From Kamptonema formosum PCC 6407 (GTDB taxonomy: Bacteria > Cyanobacteriota > Cyanobacteriia > Cyanobacteriales > Microcoleaceae): a stretch of DNA of 64,000 nucleotides. The notes below the pieces were generated by a model that had not been told where the DNA came from, did no database searches, and worked only from the letters and a program-made list of their open reading frames with translations. Both the position numbers and the translations under genes were made by a program. The stretch lies in the NCBI RefSeq assembly GCF_000332155.1, contig NZ_KB235903.1, forward strand, positions 2,206,803 to 2,270,802. Direction: 5' to 3'. This document shows, one piece after another, positions 43,452 through 52,200 of the stretch (position 1 is the stretch's first letter; the number at the start of each line of letters is the position of its first letter).

Positions 43452-46400
43452 TTAATCGTCTGTATATGGTGAAACTGGCAGCCGGATACAAAACTCAGTT
43501 CCGCAACCAATCGTTGACTCAACTTCTATAGTACCCTGATGTTTTTCTACAACGATCTGCCGGGCGATCGCTAACCCCAATCCCGTCCCTTTTCCGACTT
43601 CCTTCGTCGTAAATAAATGGTCAAAAATCTTCGATTGCACCTGTGCGCTCATACCACTCCCATTGTCTTTAATCCTAATTATCGCCTGTTTTTTATCCTC
43701 TGATAGCTCAGTTTTCACCGTAATTTCATTGGCAATTTCTGCAAATTTACGCCCTCGGTTTGAGTCTTCTACAGCATCAATTGCATTGCTCAACAAATTC
43801 ATAAATACCTGATTTAATTGTCCGGCATAACATTCAATTTGGGATAAATTGCCATAGTCTTTAACCACTTTAATTTCGGGACGATGTTCGTTAGCCTTGA
43901 GGCGATGTTTGAGAATCATAATGGTACTATCAATCCCATCGTGAATATTGCAAGCCACCGGATGGTTAGTATCTGCACGGGAGAAAGTTCGTAAACTCGT
44001 GCTAATATCAGCAATTCGTTTGACTCCTTCCCGCATAGAGCCAACTAATTTGGGTAGGTCTTCCCGGATATACTCAAGATCGATAGCTTCTATTTCCTCT
44101 TGAACTTCTGGATGTAATTGTGGGTGTTTTTCTTGAACTATATCGATTAATCCAAATAAATCATTGATGTAATCTAGAGCAGGTTGAATATTGCCACCTA
44201 GGAAACCAACTGGGTTATTAATTTCGTGAGCGACACCAGCTACTAAATTTCCCAAGGCGGACATTTTTTCACCTTGAATGATTTGTAATTGGGCTTGTTG
44301 TAAATCATCAAGCGATCGCTTTAATTGTTGGGCAGATTCCTGAGAACTTTGATAGAGTCGGGCATTTTCTAGGGAGATAGCAGCTTGAGCGCAAAGTAGA
44401 TTGAGGATCTCGACGCGATCGCTTGTAAATACTCCCTTGGCTAAATTATTTTCTAGATATAAAATACCCAGTAACTTACCTTGATGCAAAATCGGGCTGC
44501 ACAAAATACTCAAAGGCTGTTGACGGATAATATAGGGGTCATTAGCGAAGCTCGGATCGTTACTAGCATTAATCAAGACAACCGTTTGCTGGTTATGCTG
44601 CACTTTGTAAATCAGTTTCAGGGGAATTTCCTCACTTTCTTCCACAGGTATCTGTTGTAACACCACTGGTTCCGAACTTTCAGTAATTAACCCTTTGATC
44701 AGCAGACGATCGTCTCGTAACAGCATAAAGACACATTTATCAGCCCCTCCATTCTCAATAATAATAGAAAGCAATGATACCAGCAGTTTTTCCATTTCGA
44801 TTTCCCCAGAGAGAGTTTGGGTAGCTTTGAGAATTGCTTTTAAATCTAGGGTATCTGAGAAACTGGTACTGCCGGATATAGCCGCACTTGTGGATGTCAC
44901 AGTCCCCAAAGGAAAGATAGTTTCGTTATTGGAAATGAGCGAACAACTTTGCTGTAATATCGGGGCGAGTAATTGGGGATAGCGTTTTTCTAAATCAGCG
45001 ACTTTGGCTTTGGCATCCCAACGGGCATAACCATAATATGCTTCAATCATGTATTCTTGGGCTATGCGCTGTTTCCCCCAGTCAAGGTAAAATTTTGCGG
45101 CTAGTTCGTTGGCGAGGGCTTCTTCTTGGATATAGTCGTTTTCTTTAGCACCGCAAATAGCGCGATCAAACAGTTCAATGGCTTCTGTTTTCTGTCCTGA
45201 TAAAACGCTTAAGACTGCATTCACGAGATCGTACTTATGAGCAAAGTTTTCAGGACAGCTAGCTACCCATAGACTCAGTTGCACTTGGTTTGATTTAACT
45301 TTTTGGATGTAACTATTATTGTCTAAACCTAGAGAATGAGTTCGACAGTATTCTGCTAGAGCAATAGATTGATAGAAATTGATCGCTGCAACCTGATATT
45401 TTCCCGTAATTGTACCAACGAGATATTCAGCCCCCCGAGATGATTCCACTGCCTCCTCATAGCGCCCGTAAAAACATAAAATCTTAGTTTTTAGGAGCAA
45501 ATAGTGACAAATTGCATAGTCGCTGTTGTTGATCCTACAGGCCTCAAGATGCTGCTGCTCAGTCGGAATATCCTCAGCAGGACTAGCTGTAAGTTCAGCA
45601 AGCCAAATGTTTAATCCAGAGATGACATCCACGGCAAGTTGATAGTTAAGTTTCTTGGCAGAAAACTCTAAATATTCAGGAAGATTTTGCTGAACTTCTA
45701 ATACGCTGTCTCCTGCATAAAATGAATTGAGCAGCTTGTACATCAAAAGATTACCTGAGTAAACCATTTCTCCAGACTCTAGCCCAGCCACTAATCCTTC
45801 ATCAAAAATAGGCATTGAGCAACGCAAGGGACGTACCCAGGAAAGAAGATTATTCCCAAGCATATAGCAAGCTTTGCATAGATTATCTGCTTGCCTGAAT
45901 CGTTTGGCTAAACTTTCTGCAAGTACTCCATATTCATAGCCAGATTGATAGTCACTTTGATAATATCCCAGATACATTCCATAGGCTGAAAATCCGTTTC
46001 CTGATTCAGCTATCACGCCAAAGTTGAGAGATACTGAAACCATCGATAACGCGACGAAAAAGTATAGCTCTCCCTTCTGTAGAACATAAACGGGTACGAT
46101 TAAATTATTCAGAATTTTGATAATTAGGCATTTCTCTGGATCGGTAGCCTCTGGTTCATCGACTAGCTGCTCTGGCTGGCGATTCGCTAATTTCAATTGA
46201 ATCTCACGTTGGTAAGATTCTAGTTTCTCTGGTAAATCTATTTCTGATAAATCAAAATTCAAACAAGACAATGCCTTTTGTCCATAGTGAAGCGCTTGGA
46301 GATACTGACCTTGCAATGTGAACATCAGAATTGCAAGGTTAAACGCTTCAGCTCTTTCAATTTGTCGTCTCGCAAAGCTAGATATCGCTTTAATAATGGC

Positions 46401-48845
46401 TAGAGAAGAGTGAAAATCTCCAGACAAATACTTCACTTCTGCTAGATTGAAATAAACGTCTAAGGACTTTTCATAGCATTGCTGCCAACTATCTGGAGGT
46501 AATAAATGTTCAGCTACCGTAAAGTAGTTAACAGCAACCCCATAGGCAGTAGACTCTTTAGCCCTTCTCCCCGCAATACAGTTTAGGTGTAAAAGTTCTG
46601 AACGTTCTTCGTGACTTTGATGAAGTTCAAAGCCCTCATTTAAGTGATTGACGATGGCAAAAATTTTGCTGCCTTGTTCTTCTGGTGAAACATTAGCAAG
46701 CAGAAGTTTGCCAATTTGGAAGTGAGTTGCTTGTCTCCAAGTCTCAGGAATGAGAGAGTAAGCGGCTTGCTGCACTCGATCGTGCAAAAATCGATAAGTC
46801 GGATTTGCCGAAGCTTTGAAAACTCGATCGCTATCCGATTGAGTAAAGAATTTATAGACTTTTGTTTTCGGAATTATTAACCCTTCTTGCAATGCTTTCC
46901 ATAAAGCTGTAGCCGTCTTTTCTGCCGATTTTTCACTCACAATTACCAAGGTATTCAAATCAAATTCAGCCCCAATACAAGCCGCTAACTTCAGAATTTC
47001 CTGAGTTTCTATCGACAATTTCTCTAATCGCAATGCCATAAACTCTACCACATCATCGGTGATTGCTAAGGCTTTAACTTGAGCAAGATCGCACTGCCAA
47101 TGCTGAATATCCCAATTAAAACTTATTAACTTGTCATCGTGTAAAGCTTTGAGGAATTGCGTCGCAAAGAAAGGATTTCCTTGGGCTTTTTGATAGACTA
47201 ATTTGCTTAAAGGTTGGGCAATAGATAATTCGCAATTCAGCGTATCTGCCACTAACTGATTCACCTCAGATTTTCCCAGTGGTGTCAAAGTAATTGTCTT
47301 CACTGTCGCCCCAGTTTTGACAATTTCATCTACTTTTAACATGAAGGGATGAACGGGAGAAACTTCATTATCCCGATAAGTTCCTAATATTAAGAGATAT
47401 TCTGTATCTTGCATCAATAATTTCAGCAAGTTCAAGGAAGCGGAATCTGACCATTGCAAGTCATCTAAAAACATCACTAATGGATGCTCTTTACTGGTGA
47501 AAACTTGTACAAATTTGGGCAATAGTAAATTAAACCGATTTTGTGCAGCACTGCCTGATAATTCTGTCGCTGGTGGCTGTTTGCCAATGATGTTTTCTAA
47601 TTCAGGAATTACGTTAATTAATACTTGTCCGTTATCTCCCACTGCTGCTAAAATTTTGGTTTTCCATGTTTGTAATTGCTCGTCTGATTCTGATAATAAT
47701 TGTCCCATTAAATCGCGGAAGGCTTGCAGAAAGGCACTGAAGGGAATATTGCGATTAAATTGGTCATATTTGCCTTTGATAAAATAACCCTGTTGTCGAA
47801 CAATGGGTTTATGGACTTCGTTGATAACTGCGGTTTTACCAATTCCCGAAAAACCAGCCACCAGAATTATTTCTGTTGCACCTTGACTGACTCTATCAAA
47901 GGCTTCTAGGAGGGTTTTAATTTCTGTGTCTCGTCCATAAAGTTGATCTGGAATGATGAAGCGATCGCACACATCCCTACTCGCAATCTCAAAGTTTCTA
48001 ATTTCACCAGTTTCTTTTAACTGAGTTAAACATTTTTCTAAATCAAAATTCAATCCTAATGCACTCTGATATCTATCTTCCGCATTTTTTGCCATCAACT
48101 TGCTGACTATTTCTGAGAAGACAGGGGGAATTTGCGGATTAATTTCATGTACCAATGGCGGAAATTTGGCAAGATGGCAATGTACTAATTTCATTGCATC
48201 ATTAGAGGCAAACGATAACTCACCTGTGAGTAATTCAAAGAAAGTTACACCCAGCGAGTAAAGATCTGTCCGGTAGTCAATCCCTCGGTTCATTCTCCCA
48301 GTTTGTTCTGGGGATATGTAAGCCAGCGTGCCTTCTAAGACATTTGGATGGATCGGGGTTTGGGTTTCTCTCGGTAGTAATGACGCAATGCTAAAATCAA
48401 TTAATTTAACTTGTTTAGTGATGGGATTGATTAAGATATTGCTGGGTTTAATATCTTTATGGATAATGCGATTTTGATAAAGAACATCTAAAGCATTGCC
48501 GACGGCGATCGCTATCTGCAAAAATTCTGGCAGCGAGTCAGCAGATAACTTTTCTCCCACACGGAAATAATCCCGCAAAGAAATTCCCCCAAAGTCTTCC
48601 ATTACCAAGGCATAACTATTTTGATATGGTTCTAGGGTATAGATTGGAACGATGAGGGGTGAATGGAGATTTTTAGAGATCGTATATTGATTGCGAAATT
48701 GTAACACTTCGCTAAAGCTGGGATAGGGATTTTTCAAGAATTTAATTACTACTGGTAAAGAATCTGCTTCCCTTTGCCCTCGATAAACAACCGTCCTCGA
48801 GCCGTTGTACAATTCCGTGTTAAGTTGATATCCACTTAGATTCAT
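43452..48845 (-). CDS. Giant Ser/Thr kinase-ATPase-GAF-histidine kinase, copy 3
   Basis: A 1797-residue protein. Kinase about 1-265 (VVIKFLKN, IIHKDIKPSNIL, LIDFSIASLL) is closest to copies 2 and 5. P-loop GFSGIGKT at about 328 with no repeat insertion before it (DRVSQGATEIILVAG, as in copy 4). Walker B MFLDDLQWSD. The TPR-like region (about 720-1340) is diverged and resembles copy 5 best (DPEKC / DPEKK). GAF about 1360-1500. Transmitter of the first subtype with GVAHEINNPVGFLGGNIQPA (about 1538), N-box FMNLLSNAIDAV, G1 DNGSGMS (Ser replaces the usual Ile), GKGTGLGLAIARQI. The tail (STIGCGTEFCIRLPVSPYTD) differs from the other copies. 48 bp separate it from copy 2, so co-transcription is likely. 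Confidence 0.95.
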   Translation of the reverse strand: MNLSGYQLNTELYNGSRTVVYRGQREADSLPVVIKFLKNPYPSFSEVLQFRNQYTISKNLHSPLIVPIYTLEPYQNSYALVMEDFGGISLRDYFRVGEKLSADSLPEFLQIAIAVGNALDVLYQNRIIHKDIKPSNILINPITKQVKLIDFSIASLLPRETQTPIHPNVLEGTLAYISPEQTGRMNRGIDYRTDLYSLGVTFFELLTGELSFASNDAMKLVHCHLAKFPPLVHEINPQIPPVFSEIVSKLMAKNAEDRYQSALGLNFDLEKCLTQLKETGEIRNFEIASRDVCDRFIIPDQLYGRDTEIKTLLEAFDRVSQGATEIILVAGFSGIGKTAVINEVHKPIVRQQGYFIKGKYDQFNRNIPFSAFLQAFRDLMGQLLSESDEQLQTWKTKILAAVGDNGQVLINVIPELENIIGKQPPATELSGSAAQNRFNLLLPKFVQVFTSKEHPLVMFLDDLQWSDSASLNLLKLLMQDTEYLLILGTYRDNEVSPVHPFMLKVDEIVKTGATVKTITLTPLGKSEVNQLVADTLNCELSIAQPLSKLVYQKAQGNPFFATQFLKALHDDKLISFNWDIQHWQCDLAQVKALAITDDVVEFMALRLEKLSIETQEILKLAACIGAEFDLNTLVIVSEKSAEKTATALWKALQEGLIIPKTKVYKFFTQSDSDRVFKASANPTYRFLHDRVQQAAYSLIPETWRQATHFQIGKLLLANVSPEEQGSKIFAIVNHLNEGFELHQSHEERSELLHLNCIAGRRAKESTAYGVAVNYFTVAEHLLPPDSWQQCYEKSLDVYFNLAEVKYLSGDFHSSLAIIKAISSFARRQIERAEAFNLAILMFTLQGQYLQALHYGQKALSCLNFDLSEIDLPEKLESYQREIQLKLANRQPEQLVDEPEATDPEKCLIIKILNNLIVPVYVLQKGELYFFVALSMVSVSLNFGVIAESGNGFSAYGMYLGYYQSDYQSGYEYGVLAESLAKRFRQADNLCKACYMLGNNLLSWVRPLRCSMPIFDEGLVAGLESGEMVYSGNLLMYKLLNSFYAGDSVLEVQQNLPEYLEFSAKKLNYQLAVDVISGLNIWLAELTASPAEDIPTEQQHLEACRINNSDYAICHYLLLKTKILCFYGRYEEAVESSRGAEYLVGTITGKYQVAAINFYQSIALAEYCRTHSLGLDNNSYIQKVKSNQVQLSLWVASCPENFAHKYDLVNAVLSVLSGQKTEAIELFDRAICGAKENDYIQEEALANELAAKFYLDWGKQRIAQEYMIEAYYGYARWDAKAKVADLEKRYPQLLAPILQQSCSLISNNETIFPLGTVTSTSAAISGSTSFSDTLDLKAILKATQTLSGEIEMEKLLVSLLSIIIENGGADKCVFMLLRDDRLLIKGLITESSEPVVLQQIPVEESEEIPLKLIYKVQHNQQTVVLINASNDPSFANDPYIIRQQPLSILCSPILHQGKLLGILYLENNLAKGVFTSDRVEILNLLCAQAAISLENARLYQSSQESAQQLKRSLDDLQQAQLQIIQGEKMSALGNLVAGVAHEINNPVGFLGGNIQPALDYINDLFGLIDIVQEKHPQLHPEVQEEIEAIDLEYIREDLPKLVGSMREGVKRIADISTSLRTFSRADTNHPVACNIHDGIDSTIMILKHRLKANEHRPEIKVVKDYGNLSQIECYAGQLNQVFMNLLSNAIDAVEDSNRGRKFAEIANEITVKTELSEDKKQAIIRIKDNGSGMSAQVQSKIFDHLFTTKEVGKGTGLGLAIARQIVVEKHQGTIEVESTIGCGTEFCIRLPVSPYTDD

Positions 48846-49200
48846 GGTGATTTTCTCTGATTTGCTGGGATAGTGATTTTTATTTGAGTGGCTGGATCAG
48901 AAATTCTCTGCGTACTTAAACTGTTAGTCGTCTATACAAATGGGCTCCCCGATCGACTACTAACTCAACTTCTAGAATACTCTGATGTTCTTTAACGACA
49001 ATTGATCGAGATCACTTTTTTAATTATAAGGATATGTATAAATTGTGAATTTAATGTGAATAAGGGTTAGTAAGAACTGTCTGCGATCGCCTGCTTAAAG
49101 TAACTGTATTATTGATAATATTGTTCAATTAGCTTCGGTAATCGCTCTTTGTAAGCAGGCCAAAACTTTGTACTCTAACGGGTATCCTAAAATATTGCTA
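48846..49200. other. Gap of 355 bp between copies 3 and 4 with kinase remnant
   Basis: By far the widest gap in the kinase array. It contains the decayed kinase 3' end at 48916-49017 and, at 49109-49177 on the minus strand, a short open frame reading KFWPAYKERLPKLIEQYYQ that looks protein-like but that I cannot assign. A promoter for copies 3 to 1 may lie here. Confidence 0.6.
48916..49017 (-). pseudogene. Remnant of the 3' end of a further giant kinase gene
   Basis: The minus strand reads IVVKEHQSILEVELVVDRG and ends RRLTV before a TAA. This aligns with the transmitter end of copy 3, IVVEKHQGTIEVESTIGCG ... IRLPV, and the DNA matches the region after its G2 box (ACTCAACTTCTAGAATACTC versus ACTCAACTTCTATAGTACCC). 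Upstream of this the frame is broken by a TGA. It is the last surviving piece of a seventh paralogue or of a duplicated 3' end. Confidence 0.8.
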
Positions 49201-52200
49201 TTATTGGATAGGAATAGAAATAATAAACTCTGTGCCGACACCATTTTCCGAATGAACGCTGATGCTACCTTGGTGTTTTTCCTCAATAATTTGCCGCGCG
49301 ATCGCTAACCCCAAACCCGTACCTTTCCCTACTCCCTTGGTAGTAAATAAATGCTCAAAAATCTTCGCCTGTACCTCTTCACTCATCCCAATTCCATTAT
49401 CTGCAATCCGAATTATTGCCTGTTTTTTATCCTCTGATAACTCAGTTTTAACAGTAATTTTATTGGGAATTTCTGCATACTTGTACCCTTGATTTGAGTC
49501 TTCTAAGGCATCAATAGCATTGCTCAATAAATTCATAAATACCTGATTTAACTGTCCCGCATAACATTCAATTTTAGGTAAATTACCATACTCTTTAACC
49601 ACTTGTATTTCTGGGCGATTTTCATTAGCTTTGAGGCGATGTTTCAGGATCATAATGGTGCTATCAATCCCATCATGGATATTGCAGGGAATGGAACGAT
49701 CTGTATCGGCGCGGGAGAAAGTTCGCAAACTCGTGCTGATATCGGCAATTCGTTTTACCCCTTCTCGCATGGAACCAACTAATTTTGGGAGGTCTTCCCG
49801 GATATAGTCAAGATCGATGGTGTATATTTTCTCTTCAATATCAGCCTCTGGCTGTTTTTGTTGATATAAGTCAATCAATTCAAACAAATCATTGATGTAA
49901 TCTAGGGCAGGTTGAATATTGCCACCAAGGAAACCAACGGGGTTATTAATTTCGTGAGCGACACCAGCTACTAAGTTACCCAAGGCGGACATTTTTTCAC
50001 CTTGAATGATTTGTAATTGGGCTTGTTGTAAATCATCAAGCGATCGCTCTAACTGTTGGGCATATTCCTGAGAACGTTCATAAAGTTGGGCATTTTCTAG
50101 AGAAATGGCGGCTTGGGCGCAGAGTAGGTTGAGGAGTTCGACGCGATCGCTTGTAAATGCTCCCGTCGCTAAATTATTTTCTAGATATAAAATGCCCATC
50201 AACTTACCTTGATGCAAAATCGGGCTACACAAGATACTTTTGGGCTGCTGACGGATGATATAGGGGTCATTGGCTAAGGTGCGATCGGCACTTGCATTCA
50301 CCAGCACAGCAGTTTGCTTGTCATGCAAGACTTTGTAAATCAGTCTGTGGGGAATGTCCTGGCTATCTTCAATGGGAATACGCTGCAAGACAACTGGCTT
50401 TGAACCTGTGGTAATTGACCCTTTGATTAACAGGTGCGAGTCTCGCAAGAGCATTAACACGCATTTATCAGCCCCCGCATTTTCGATGACGATCGTCATC
50501 AACGATGAAAGTAGATTTTCCAGTTCGATTTCAGCGGAAATAGTATGAGAAGCTTTGAGAATAGTAGCTAAATCTAAAGCCAGAGAAACATTACTACTGG
50601 ATATGGCCGAACTGCTGGAGGTGACACCACCCAACGTGAACAGAGTTTCGTGAGTGGAGAGAGTCGAACGGGTTTGCTCTAATATAGGTCTAAGTAGTTG
50701 CGGGTAGCGAGTTTCCAGGTCAACAACTTTGGCTTTGGCTCCCCAGTGGGCATAGCCGTAGTAGGCTTCGATCGCATATTCCCCAGCAATGCGTTCTTTG
50801 CCCCAGTCGAGGTAGAATTTGGCGGCGAGTTCATTGGCTAGTGCTGCTTCCTGGATATAGTCGTTGGCTCTAGCGAGGGAGATGGCGCGATCGTACAGGT
50901 CGATCGCCTCAGTTTTATTGCCCAATACTCGACAGCGCTCGGCTGCCACCAAATCATATTTGTGCTGAAAGTTCATAGGCGCGTGCTGGGCCCGATGATA
51001 GAGTTTGGTCTGATTGGCCCAGATGCGATCGAGCAACGCCGCTTTATCGGTTGCTTCGGGATAAGCGGCGAGTGCTGTGAGCGAATCGTAGAAGTAAAAC
51101 GTTGGGATTGTGAAGAAACCCAATCCTGCTGCCAGGGTTTGACGGGCTTCATCTGCTGCCTGCACAGCCTGAGCGATTTCATTGAACAGATAGAACGCCG
51201 TTAGATGATAAACCCAGTAGAAATGCAGCCCGAGTAGATCGTTTGCGGCTGTCAGCGTGGTATAGAGTTGTGCGGTCTGGGCATCCAACTCGGTCTGGCT
51301 TTGCGTTCCTTGTAGTCTCTGGATCGCAGCTAAAGCAAGATAGCTATAGTTTGAGGCAGTAACTATATTGAGCTTCAGCAGTGCAGTGATATAAGGATCT
51401 GCTTCTGAAACCAGAGTGCCTAAGTGTTGACCGCTCAAATAAGCAGATTGATAGAACCATGCCACACTGGAGCTAGCATGGACAATATCGCCCACCTCTA
51501 GCCCGACCTGAAACGCTTCTCTAAAAAGGGGTAAACTTTCACGGAGGTGAGATTTGCAATGCACAATAAATGCTGCCACGACGAAACTAACTTTTGACCG
51601 GATACGTCGTGCATTCAAGTTTTCAACGATTTGCAACCCTAGCTGTGCAAAGGCATAAGCAGCATCAACATCTTCTACAATGCTGCTCAATAGGGTGGCA
51701 TAGCAACTGTAGGCATAAGCAGATAGGGCAGCATTTCCTTTTTGCAGCGATAGTTTCACCGAAGCTATAATCACAAAGGGAAGCAGCAAGGGAGCAGAGA
51801 CGTGAGCTACTGGCATTAAGCTGGATAGTAGCTGCATTGCTGCCAGTGATTCTGCCTCTGTCATTTCTGGCAAATTGAGCAGATCGTGAGTCGTTTTGTT
51901 GTGCAGCAGGTCAGCAACTTCTTCTAGTTCTGTAGCAATCCCTGCTTCAGTGGGTTGTTTTGGCAGGTAAATGTGGAATTGCTTCAGGGCAGTGTGAGCG
52001 ATGGCGATCGCTTCTTGAGGTCGATTCTGGGTCGTATAGGTATCAATTTTAATTTCGTAAGCTGTGACCCGATCGAGCGGATGGAGTTTTTGAGCTAAAA
52101 TCTCGCTGACTCGCTGCTCCATTTCGGCAAAATTGCCGCAGAGACAAGCTGCTTCTGCCGCACCTTCATGCAACGCCAGGGTCAGGTTGGGTTGAGTCTG

